Shown here piece after piece: positions 1-7,943 of a DNA stretch of 64,000 nt. Made by a program: the position numbers and the translations under genes. The notes under the pieces were generated by a model. The model made no database searches. It saw only the letters and a list, made by a program, of their open reading frames with translations, and had not been told where the DNA came from. Origin of the DNA: Solitalea longa (GTDB lineage Bacteria; Bacteroidota; Bacteroidia; Sphingobacteriales; Sphingobacteriaceae); contig NZ_PQVF01000004.1 of NCBI RefSeq assembly GCF_002920915.1, forward strand, positions 124,001 through 188,000, in the 5' to 3' direction. Within the stretch, counting starts at the first letter, position 1. The number at the start of each line of letters is the position of its first letter.

Positions 1-1512
1 ATGTGGCCTCGCCATAGTGCCGATTTTGCGTTCTTTAGGGTATATGCAGATAAAAATGGAGCGCCGGCGGCTTATTCAAAAAACAATGTGCCATTGGCGG
101 TTAAAAACTACTTACGTATTTCTACCGAAGGTTATAAAAAAAGTGATTTTGCCATGTCAATGGGTTATCCTGCCATGTCCGATCGTAATGCTACTTCTTC
201 AGAAATCTGGGATAAAACGCAGGTGGTTAATTCGGCAATGATAGCCGCCCGTAAGCTTCGTCAATCAATTCTGGAAGAAGAAATGGATAAAAGTCCGCTC
301 GTTAAGCAATTATATGCTGAAAAATATGCCACCTCAGCCAACTATTATAAGAATGCTGTAGGTATGAATTTTTGGGTGGATAAATTAACTATCATCTCAC
401 GCAAAGAAAGCTATGAAAAGGAATGGATGAAATGGGCGACCCAAGACGAAAGCAAGAAAAACCTTTATGCCACTTTATTGCAGGATTTGAAAAGTGGAAC
501 AGAAGCAAATGCGCAATATAAAAAGGCGCTTAACTATTATGTAGAAGGCTTTGGGTCATGTGAAATGATTCAGTTTCTTTCAGCCTTTGCGAATTCATAT
601 ACAAATTATGTTACGAGTTTAAAAACGAGGCCAACTCTTCAAAACGACTTATCAAGCACAGCCAGAGGATATTATAAAAATTTCAATGCAGAAATTGACA
701 AGAGGGTAACCAAGGCAATGCTTAAGCTTATGGCTGATAGTATTCCTGAGCAATTATTGCCTGAGATTTTTTCTTCGAAGAACCTTCATTCTTCTGCAGC
801 GATTGATCAGTATGTTGATGAGCTGTTCCAAAGTTCAGTTTTTGCGAATGCGGATAAACTTCAGAATTGGTTAAAGAACCCATCGACACCGATTGAAAAT
901 GACCCTGCGGTGTTATTAAACGAATCGATAGAGAAAAAGCGTAGAGAACTCTTCAAAATAAACTCTTCTAATTCAAACAAACTATACAGATACGCTTCTG
1001 CCTACTCAAACAGCCTGGATGATTTTAAAGGTGGCCGATTTTATCCGGATGCAGATAGAACCATCCGTCTTTCATATGGAACTGTTACAGACCTGCAAGT
1101 GGACGGTAAGACTATCCCCTATCAAACCATGTTTAGTGGGTTGATCGCCAAAGCTGCCGATACAACAATTAAAGATTATCAACTCAATTCAAAACTGAAG
1201 ACGATTTGGCATAACAAAGAGTTTGGGAAGTATGGAGTAAACAGCGACATACCGACTTGCTTTGTGACCAACGGAGATGTTACCGGTGGTAATTCCGGCA
1301 GCCCGATGATGAATGCCAATGGAGAAATTATCGGACTGGTATTCGACTGTAACTGGGAATCAATGACAAGGGAGTTCAATTTCGAAAAAGACCTACACAA
1401 AGTAATCTGCGTAGACATTCGCTATTTACTCTTTATTACAGAGAAGTTTTCTGGTTCAAATAGAATAATCGCTGAAATTGAGAAGGCCAATCAAACTAGC
1501 AACCTAAATTAA
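1..1512 (+). CDS. S46 family dipeptidyl-peptidase (DPP7/DPP11 type), C-terminal part, cut by the left edge
   Basis: Secreted/periplasmic serine exopeptidase that releases dipeptides from peptide N-termini. About 503 residues are visible; S46 enzymes are usually about 700-720 residues, so roughly 200 residues, including the catalytic His, lie outside the window. The ATG at position 1 is an internal Met in the conserved WPRH segment and not the true start. The Asp of the triad fits D8 (HSADF), and the nucleophile Ser is S432 in GGNSGSP. The residue 18 after the nucleophile (C450, in FDCNWE) corresponds to the S1-specificity position, which as I recall is Gly in DPP7 and Arg in DPP11; here it is Cys, so the subfamily cannot be assigned. 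A terminator-like hairpin follows, so it is probably not co-transcribed with the TlpA genes downstream. Confidence 0.93.
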   Translation: MWPRHSADFAFFRVYADKNGAPAAYSKNNVPLAVKNYLRISTEGYKKSDFAMSMGYPAMSDRNATSSEIWDKTQVVNSAMIAARKLRQSILEEEMDKSPLVKQLYAEKYATSANYYKNAVGMNFWVDKLTIISRKESYEKEWMKWATQDESKKNLYATLLQDLKSGTEANAQYKKALNYYVEGFGSCEMIQFLSAFANSYTNYVTSLKTRPTLQNDLSSTARGYYKNFNAEIDKRVTKAMLKLMADSIPEQLLPEIFSSKNLHSSAAIDQYVDELFQSSVFANADKLQNWLKNPSTPIENDPAVLLNESIEKKRRELFKINSSNSNKLYRYASAYSNSLDDFKGGRFYPDADRTIRLSYGTVTDLQVDGKTIPYQTMFSGLIAKAADTTIKDYQLNSKLKTIWHNKEFGKYGVNSDIPTCFVTNGDVTGGNSGSPMMNANGEIIGLVFDCNWESMTREFNFEKDLHKVICVDIRYLLFITEKFSGSNRIIAEIEKANQTSNLN

Positions 1513-1566
1513 TCAATAAAGGTGAGGCTGCTTCTCAGGAAACTGGTAAACAGCCTCATTGATTTT
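1511..1566 (+). terminator. Terminator-like hairpin after the S46 peptidase
   Basis: An 8-bp perfect stem (1523-1530 with 1551-1558), extended by a second complementary pair AATCAA (1511-1516) / TTGATT (1559-1564), is followed by a short T-run. The 20-nt loop is large, so termination strength is uncertain. Confidence 0.5.
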
Positions 1567-1585
1567 TCAGTATTGAATTATAGCA

Positions 1586-2941
1586 ATGAAAAATATATTC
1601 AGGCAAGCCGCAATTGTTTCTTTAGGGTTGATAATTACTATCCAGACGTATGCTGAAGACGGTATCAAAACCATCGTGAAAGGTTCGGTTCAAAACGCAA
1701 AGATCAAATCGATCATGATCTCGAGGCGCACTAATATGCGCGGCGATAAGGTCACCGATTCTATAGCATCCAATGGTCAGTTTCAATTATCAATGAATGT
1801 AAAACAGGCTGGATTTTACGTATTATCAAGCATCTCAGGCAATCTTGATGGAGTAGATATGTATCTAAAACCAGGTGATCAAATTGCAATAAAAATAGAA
1901 AAGTATCAGTTGGTGATGAGTGGCAAAGGAAGCGAACTAAACCAGTTTCTATATAACATTCAAAAATCGATGCCTTACCAAGGCTGGGTTGCCAGCTATA
2001 GACAAACGTATAACGAACGAGTAAAGGCCATTAATAATTCGATTAATCCAGAGGTAATTCGTAATAAGTCGCTTCTCTTAGGTAATGCCCAGGGAGAATA
2101 CCTGAATAAAGTTTTTGGTCCGCTTATCGAATACAAATCGCATGGCGGTACTCCGGATATGATGGAGGTGAATTTTAGCGATCTGGATATTCAATTAGTG
2201 CCGGAAATCATGGTTTATCCTAACTGGAACGAAACTGTCACTGAGCTGATGTTTGCTAAAGTTAGATCTGGCAACTTGAAAGTGCGAAGTATTAACACTT
2301 GGATAGCCGATTTTGGAAATGCCATTGCGCATCCAAAATTACGGGAAGAGTTTATGCTGGAACTAATAAATTATTCGGCTTCAAATGGCGACCTCACACT
2401 CAACAAAGAGATTAAAGAAGCATTGCCTTTGATTAAAGAACCCAAAAATATTGCTCGATTAAATACAATAAAAATCAAGCTGGCCATGAACCTGAATAAT
2501 TACAAATCAGCTCCGGCGGGTACTGATATGAATACTTACTCTTTTCATGATTTAACCGGCAAGCAAGTTTCGATCAGCGATTACAAAGGCAAAATCATCT
2601 TTATTGATATTTGGAATACAGGATGTAGGCCTTGTATTGCAGAAATGCCTTTCTTAAGGAAAATGGAGCAGGATATGCAAGGGGAAGATGTTGTGTTCCT
2701 TTCCATTTCTTGTGATTACACCACCGAAGTTTGGAAAAAGTTTTTGGAAAACCGAAATCAAACCGATGAGCATCAACTGATCATGGGTAAAAAAAATCCA
2801 TTTTTTGAAAAAATTGGAAGATCAGGAATTCCACGTTTTGTGGTTTTAGACAAAGAAGGCAAAATGGTAAATAGTAACTGCTGCAAGCGCCCGTCGAACC
2901 CATTATTAAAGGTTTATCTCACTGAATTATTAAATCAATAA
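1586..2941 (+). CDS. Secreted TlpA-like thiol-disulfide oxidoreductase with DUF4369-like N-terminus
   Basis: 451 residues. A signal peptide covers about residues 1-23 (ends TYA). A beta-rich DUF4369-like region (about 25-125) follows, then a helical middle and a C-terminal thioredoxin/TlpA fold from about residue 310. The redox motif is C347-R-P-C350, preceded by Asn-Thr-Gly instead of the usual Ala-Trp/Thr-Trp, so the Trp next to the first Cys is missing. The cis-Pro segment GIPRF is kept. The family works in the periplasm on disulfide exchange; the actual partner is unknown. It lies 3 nt upstream of a second protein of the same architecture and is probably co-transcribed. A CC pair occurs near the C-terminus (NCCKRP), outside the fold's active site. 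Confidence 0.88.
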   Translation: MKNIFRQAAIVSLGLIITIQTYAEDGIKTIVKGSVQNAKIKSIMISRRTNMRGDKVTDSIASNGQFQLSMNVKQAGFYVLSSISGNLDGVDMYLKPGDQIAIKIEKYQLVMSGKGSELNQFLYNIQKSMPYQGWVASYRQTYNERVKAINNSINPEVIRNKSLLLGNAQGEYLNKVFGPLIEYKSHGGTPDMMEVNFSDLDIQLVPEIMVYPNWNETVTELMFAKVRSGNLKVRSINTWIADFGNAIAHPKLREEFMLELINYSASNGDLTLNKEIKEALPLIKEPKNIARLNTIKIKLAMNLNNYKSAPAGTDMNTYSFHDLTGKQVSISDYKGKIIFIDIWNTGCRPCIAEMPFLRKMEQDMQGEDVVFLSISCDYTTEVWKKFLENRNQTDEHQLIMGKKNPFFEKIGRSGIPRFVVLDKEGKMVNSNCCKRPSNPLLKVYLTELLNQ

Positions 2942-2944
2942 ACA

Positions 2945-4306
2945 ATGAAAAAATACTGGGCAATTTTTGTCTTACTATTAAGTGTGACTTTATCAGCAAA
3001 AGCACAATACACAGAAATTAGCGGCGTTTCAAAAACCGAAACACCGAATAACGTTAGGCTATTTAAAGTGGTGCAGGGTCGTATTGAAGAAATTGCCTCT
3101 ACTACTCCAGATGCAAAAGGTGCCTTTAACTTTAAGTTTCAACCGGAGTACAAAGGATATTATGCAATTGGATTTGGCGATAAATATGAAATACAGGATA
3201 AATATAAGATTTACGCAAAAGGTGATGATAAAATTAACCTGAAGTTGAATGACTCTACCTATGTGCTCAATGGCGAAAACACCAAAGAAAACCTGTTATT
3301 GTATCAATGGTATAAGTTAGCCTACAAGGTGGAGCGAAGGTCGGTGTATTTTAGCCGTAGCGGAAGAAGGATGCAAGGTTTCTTCCCTGAATTACAAAAC
3401 CTGGTTGATCAATCGCAAAATTGGATAGTGGGCAAAGAAACGGGAAACGCCGAATTTGATCAGTTATTGAAAAGCACTATCGATTATGATCTGGCTTATT
3501 TTACCACGGCCTTCATGATTTCTCCACGCGCTTCAAAACCTAATCCCAACGACTATACTGCATATGTAAAGAACTTTAATGCAGAGCAGTATTTACAAAC
3601 TGAAGAGCTGTTGAGATTTCCTTACGGAACTACATTGCTAAGAAGTCTGGTAGCATTTAAAACTCAAGACTATTACAATAGTGGTTGGGAAAAACAATTG
3701 CATGGAATTTCAAGCGATGTTTTGAAAGGAGAGCTCGTATTAAGTAAAATGGCTACTGTTAAATCATATACCAATTATCAGGAGTTATATGATGCTTATA
3801 AAAAGTACTTTCTTACAATTGATCAAAAAGAACGTGTAAAGAAAATTGAAGCGGGATTGCAAAAATATAAGCCAGGCGCGGCAGCTGTCAATTTTACTTG
3901 TTGGGATGTAACTGATAAGGAAGTTTCACTTTCAGATTTCAAGGGTAAAATTGTATTGGTTGACGTTTGGGCAACCTGGTGTGGCCCATGTAATAAGGAA
4001 ATCCCTTATTTAAAAAAATTGGAAGAAGAGTTTCATGGCAAGGATGTTGTTTTCATGGGTGTTTCTGTGGATGAGCCGAAAGACAAAGAGAAATGGAAGA
4101 AATTTCTAATCACCAATCAACTGGAAGGTGTTCAGGTGTTTGCCGGAGGATGGCATCAATCAACAATTGCCAAATCGTATAACATCAATGGGATTCCTAG
4201 ATTTATGCTGTTTGATAAAAATGGTAATATTATTAATGTTGATGCTCCTCGTCCCAGTGATCCGAAACTGAAAGAAACGCTTGATCGTTTATTAAGTGGT
4301 TTATAA
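2945..4306 (+). CDS. Secreted TlpA-like thiol-disulfide oxidoreductase, paralog of the preceding gene
   Basis: 453 residues with a signal peptide of about 20 residues (ends AKAQ) and the same order as its neighbour: beta-rich N-terminal domain, helical linker, C-terminal TlpA/AhpC-TSA-like thioredoxin domain (about 310-453). Here the canonical redox motif W345-C346-G-P-C349 is intact, with GIPRF as the cis-Pro loop. Lengths, architecture and the shared PSDP/PSNP-like ending (RPSDPKL versus RPSNPLL) mark the two as tandem duplicates. The 3-nt spacing suggests one operon. A strong hairpin terminator follows at 4330. Role inferred: periplasmic reductant or thiol oxidoreductase; substrate unknown. 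Confidence 0.9.
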   Translation: MKKYWAIFVLLLSVTLSAKAQYTEISGVSKTETPNNVRLFKVVQGRIEEIASTTPDAKGAFNFKFQPEYKGYYAIGFGDKYEIQDKYKIYAKGDDKINLKLNDSTYVLNGENTKENLLLYQWYKLAYKVERRSVYFSRSGRRMQGFFPELQNLVDQSQNWIVGKETGNAEFDQLLKSTIDYDLAYFTTAFMISPRASKPNPNDYTAYVKNFNAEQYLQTEELLRFPYGTTLLRSLVAFKTQDYYNSGWEKQLHGISSDVLKGELVLSKMATVKSYTNYQELYDAYKKYFLTIDQKERVKKIEAGLQKYKPGAAAVNFTCWDVTDKEVSLSDFKGKIVLVDVWATWCGPCNKEIPYLKKLEEEFHGKDVVFMGVSVDEPKDKEKWKKFLITNQLEGVQVFAGGWHQSTIAKSYNINGIPRFMLFDKNGNIINVDAPRPSDPKLKETLDRLLSGL

Positions 4307-4329
4307 GAGTAGTTTAATACAAAAATCAT

Positions 4330-4370
4330 AAACAAAGAAGCAATCTCCGCAAGAGATTGCTTCTTTGTTT
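4330..4370 (+). terminator. Strong intrinsic terminator of the TlpA pair
   Basis: An 18-bp perfect stem (4330-4347 with 4353-4370) with a 5-nt loop (CGCAA). The 3' arm contains T-rich sequence that serves as the U-tract. Confidence 0.85.
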
Positions 4371-4507
4371 ACTAGCTATCCTCTTCCCTAGTCTTCTAAG
4401 AATGTATGCACTTGGGCATTTTTCAAAAAAACTTTACATTATATGATTTAAATCATTCCTTGCAATTTCTGCTTGATTTAGATTTACAGCGTAAATTGAA
4501 GAAAGAA

Positions 4508-5758
4508 ATGTTTTGGAAAAAATTAAGTCATAACGAGATCAAAGAGATCGTTTTTGATGCTTTACATAAAAACGCGAACTATCGTTCACAGGCTGTCTTA
4601 GGAGTTCCAGGTACCTATTTAGACAGTGAACAGTTTTACCCTGATGCACCTTTTTTAAAAGATGCACCTTATATGTCGGTAATGGTAAACAACCCTAACC
4701 ATATTGGTTGCCATACCTTATCGGAAGAATCGGTACTTGACATTTTTGAGGGTACCCAAAAAATTGAAAAGGAATTGATAAAGATTTGTGCGGAACAAAT
4801 TTTCCATGGAAAAGAAAACGATGCTGATGGCTATGTGGCGCCAGGAGGAACTGAAGCCAATATCCAGGCAATGTGGGTGTATCGTAATTACTTCATGAAA
4901 GAATTTGGAGCTAAAGCAAACGAAATCGCTTTAGTTTACTCCCAAGACAGTCATTATTCGATGCCTAAAGGTGGTAATATTTTAAGCTTGACATCTATCA
5001 TCTTAGAGGTGGATGAAGAAGATCGCTCCATTAAACAGGAGGATCTGGAAGCAAAAATTACCCAAGCTCGAGCCAACGGAATCAACTATTTCATTGTGGT
5101 AATGAACCTGTCGACAACCATGTTTGGTTCTGTTGATGATATAGACCGTGTGGCCTCTTATTTCGATTCATTGGGAGTGGAGTTTAAAGTTCACGTTGAC
5201 GGGGCTTATGGTGGTTTTATCTATCCATTTACTAATCCTGAAAGTCGTTTTACATTCAAGAATAAATACATTACATCGTTTACCAGCGATGGGCATAAAA
5301 TGCTGCAAACACCTTACGGAACCGGTTTATTTTTGATCCGGAAAGGCTATATGGATTATGTTTGTACGGATGAAGCTCAATACATTCCTGGTAAGGACTA
5401 TACGATTTGCGGAAGCCGCTCAGGTGCCAATGCCGTTTCTATCTGGATGATTTTAATGACACATGGTTCAGCAGGCTGGCAATACAAAATGGAATCGTTA
5501 TGCGACCGTACCAGCCGCATTTGCAGTAAACTGGATGAACTAGGTGTGAAATATTTCAGAAATCCACACATCAACATTATCACAATTAAAAGTGATTTTG
5601 TTTCGAAACAATTGGCTGAAAAATATCACCTGGTAGCCGACAGCTATGAATTTGGTGCGAAATGGTGGAAAATAGTAGTAATGCCACACGTAAAGCAAGG
5701 CCATATCGACAGCTTTTTAATGGATCTGGAAGCAGAACGTAAAGCTGTAGCAGTTTAA
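4508..5758 (+). CDS. Pyridoxal-dependent amino acid decarboxylase, group II type
   Basis: A fold-type I PLP enzyme. From the ATG at 4508 it has 416 residues. An in-frame ATG at 4406 would add 34 residues (rich in Leu/Lys, looking like translated leader), so I prefer 4508, where the protein begins MFWKKLSHNE. The motif APGGTEAN binds the cofactor phosphate region, D231 in HVDGAYGG should pair with the pyridine nitrogen, and K264 in SDGHKM should form the Schiff base. SGANAVSIW near residue 310 also fits the family. Substrate is not clear from sequence (glutamate/aspartate/aromatic decarboxylases share these motifs). It is flanked by terminators on both sides and so is probably monocistronic. 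It is only distantly similar to the histidine decarboxylase at 58363. Confidence 0.88.
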   Translation: MFWKKLSHNEIKEIVFDALHKNANYRSQAVLGVPGTYLDSEQFYPDAPFLKDAPYMSVMVNNPNHIGCHTLSEESVLDIFEGTQKIEKELIKICAEQIFHGKENDADGYVAPGGTEANIQAMWVYRNYFMKEFGAKANEIALVYSQDSHYSMPKGGNILSLTSIILEVDEEDRSIKQEDLEAKITQARANGINYFIVVMNLSTTMFGSVDDIDRVASYFDSLGVEFKVHVDGAYGGFIYPFTNPESRFTFKNKYITSFTSDGHKMLQTPYGTGLFLIRKGYMDYVCTDEAQYIPGKDYTICGSRSGANAVSIWMILMTHGSAGWQYKMESLCDRTSRICSKLDELGVKYFRNPHINIITIKSDFVSKQLAEKYHLVADSYEFGAKWWKIVVMPHVKQGHIDSFLMDLEAERKAVAV

Positions 5759-5813
5759 ATTGAAGTTTTTAGTTTAGTTGTATATTCAATTGGGCAGATT
5801 TACTGCCAATGAT

Positions 5814-5857
5814 AAAAGCCGGAACCAACAGATTAATCCCTGCGTTCCGGCTTTTTT
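5814..5857 (+). terminator. Intrinsic terminator of the PLP decarboxylase
   Basis: 12-bp perfect stem (5814-5825 with 5844-5855), 18-nt loop, T-run at 5852-5857. It could also serve the convergent minus-strand gene ending at 5887, because the left arm starts with an A-run. Confidence 0.8.
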
Positions 5858-5886
5858 ATGTACGTAAAATATGACTTTACCGTTCG

Positions 5887-6318
5887 TTAATACCTCTCCA
5901 TTAATCGTTTAAAATACGACCATTGATTTAACAAAACTGGGCTTAAGGCTGCAGAAACTATAAGGATAAAAAACAAGGGGTGGACAAGCAATTCTTTCGT
6001 TTCGGGTTGAAATACAAATGCATACAGTAAGGAGATAAACACATAAAGACCCGCATTCAACACTATAAAAAGTAAAAGCTTACTGGCAAACCTGAGCTTG
6101 CTTAAGAAATAAAACAACAAAGTAGATAAGGCAAAATAAAAGATCAGCCTCATTAATTGCAAAAACAAGGTGTTTTGTAAATAACTTAATGTACCATATT
6201 CATCGCTCTTGTTAAGCATTTCGATCAACCCAAAAACCAACGATAGCACAAGGCTTATAACAGTATCACTAAGCCATAGAAGCAGGCAAATCCAAATTGT
6301 TTTAATTATTCTTTTCAT
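5887..6318 (-). CDS. Small hypothetical integral membrane protein
   Basis: 143 residues with four hydrophobic segments at about 7-33, 51-72, 77-103 and 112-128, and a basic C-terminus (FKRLMERY). I recognise no family motif. The start ATG is followed by a positively charged KRIIK, consistent with inside-positive insertion. It faces the decarboxylase terminator on one side and a 370-bp AT-rich gap on the other, so it is likely a single-gene unit. Function unknown. Confidence 0.65.
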   Translation of the reverse strand: MKRIIKTIWICLLLWLSDTVISLVLSLVFGLIEMLNKSDEYGTLSYLQNTLFLQLMRLIFYFALSTLLFYFLSKLRFASKLLLFIVLNAGLYVFISLLYAFVFQPETKELLVHPLFFILIVSAALSPVLLNQWSYFKRLMERY

Positions 6319-6689
6319 TTTTTTTAATTCCTAACCCTACCCTATTGCTAAGCTGTAAAAAAGCAAACGATTTCAACAAATAGTATCTACAAACAAACTC
6401 TCACAAAACCACCTGTCTATCAGCTATTTTAAATCGTTATTTTTAAAAATCGACGTTTTGCTTTCAATGGGCAAAAATACATGGCAAATATCAAATAATT
6501 AAACTGATTACCTTTGAGAAGCATCATATTTTTATCAGCAGGATTTTATTAAATACCAAAGTCGTTTTTGACAGAGTAAACCCAATATAAAATTCAAATA
6601 AGTTTTAGCTTCTATTGTAATATAAAACTACCAGTATTCCTTATAAGTCTTAATAAACGAACACCTTTAAGGCACTAAAGAAAATACAA
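6319..6689. other. 371-bp intergenic stretch without a supported gene
   Basis: Strongly AT-rich, with stop codons in all frames and no ORF of convincing length. It must contain the promoter of the minus-strand gene starting at 6318, but I could not pick out a clear TTG/TAnnTTTG pair. No strong hairpin or repeat seen. Confidence 0.6.
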
Positions 6690-7790
6690 CTATTGTAACT
6701 TAAGAGCGGTATATAAACGTTTTTTAAAAATTTCATTTCCACTGTAAAAAGCCTCAATAGTTTCACTTAGTAAAATAGCAGGTGAATAAACTATTCGATT
6801 AGTATTGAAAGACAACGCATTCATAGCTTTATCACTCCTATTTCGATTTTGTACCTCTACATATTTTATATAAGCTTGATGCTCCTTATTAATAGCTGCA
6901 AATTGCTGTTCTTGCTGATTGAAAGTATTAGTTGTAGTGATCGCACCGTTTGTAGTAGAAATCAAGGGAGGAGTTGCTTTAGTAACAATTGTAGCTGCAT
7001 TGATACGGGCATTCTCATAATCTTCTTTTGCCCAATATTCCAAACCATCATTATAAGGTATGGGGGTTAATTTTTCCTTATAAAAATGACCCTGAAAGGC
7101 AGTCATTCCACTATCTACATTTAAAGGCTTTACTTTTAGTTCAGCATAGTTGTTGTATTTTGTGGTATCAAATATCGAATCAACAACATTTGAAAAGGAA
7201 AACTCCTGCATTTTAATCTTTAATCCTTCATTTAAATCATAGTCACGTATTACAGCAGTAGTTAATAACCCCTCAAAAGCGTTTAAATACCGCAGTAATG
7301 GATTAAATGCTGGCAAAAATAAATGATCTACTAACTGCTTAAAATCAGATTGATCAGGGAGATAGACAAATGTTATCGTAGCATTTTGATTTTTCTTCCT
7401 CAACTTATTATAGTGAATATCATCTACTATTTCTTCACCCATATCTTTTACCTTCCAATCGATTGAATCGACAGGAATATTCACGTTTTCAAGGATCAAT
7501 TTGGTTTGTTCCTTATGATTTACCCAACAGGTTTCACCATTTTTCAGATTTTTATAGGCATCATAAACAATGCTTTGAGTAGTATCTATTACCAATGTTC
7601 TAACTACATCACCTTTCTTATAAATCCTTAAAAAATAACCATTGCCTAAGCCATCCTTAAGACTATAACTTATCAAAACATTCCTATCGAGGATTTGTGC
7701 AAAGGATTCTGTAGTAGAAAATATTGTAAATACGAAGAGGAAAATGGTTAAAAATTTAAAAAGGAATTTTTTGTTCACGAAAATCTTCAT
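6690..7790 (-). CDS. Hypothetical secreted protein
   Basis: 366 residues. The N-terminus is a clear signal peptide: basic start (MKIFVNKKFLFK), hydrophobic core, and a cleavage-like SFAQ near residue 32. The mature part is soluble-looking, with mixed alpha/beta composition and a Gln/Asn/Thr-rich stretch near residues 280-300. I recognise no catalytic motif or family, so no function is proposed. It begins with ATG at 7790 and lies alone between the 371-bp gap and the GH15 gene. A short array of 7-bp degenerate repeats sits upstream at 7913-7940. Confidence 0.7.
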   Translation of the reverse strand: MKIFVNKKFLFKFLTIFLFVFTIFSTTESFAQILDRNVLISYSLKDGLGNGYFLRIYKKGDVVRTLVIDTTQSIVYDAYKNLKNGETCWVNHKEQTKLILENVNIPVDSIDWKVKDMGEEIVDDIHYNKLRKKNQNATITFVYLPDQSDFKQLVDHLFLPAFNPLLRYLNAFEGLLTTAVIRDYDLNEGLKIKMQEFSFSNVVDSIFDTTKYNNYAELKVKPLNVDSGMTAFQGHFYKEKLTPIPYNDGLEYWAKEDYENARINAATIVTKATPPLISTTNGAITTTNTFNQQEQQFAAINKEHQAYIKYVEVQNRNRSDKAMNALSFNTNRIVYSPAILLSETIEAFYSGNEIFKKRLYTALKLQ

Positions 7791-7912
7791 GGAAATACTA
7801 GGTTAGGTTTTGTTTAAATAGCTGATAACGCCACGAAGATAAGGCTTTCAGAGAAATTATTCCAAACTCCGGCAGATGAAGAGATATTAAAATACACTCC
7901 AGCCATCCTTCC

Positions 7913-7940
7913 GACTGAGAACTGTAGACTGAGGACTAAC
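7913..7940. repeat. Degenerate heptamer array (gactgag type)
   Basis: Four consecutive 7-bp units read gactgag, aactgta, gactgag, gactaac. They lie between the GH15 stop and the start of the hypothetical secreted gene. The same 7-bp periodicity with other unit sequences recurs in further intergenic gaps of this window. Confidence 0.6.
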
Positions 7941-7943
7941 TAC

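Noticed and set aside
4406-4507. ATG at 4406 as start of the PLP decarboxylase
   Set aside because: The added 34 residues look like translated leader and the family start fits the ATG at 4508; it is not fully excluded.
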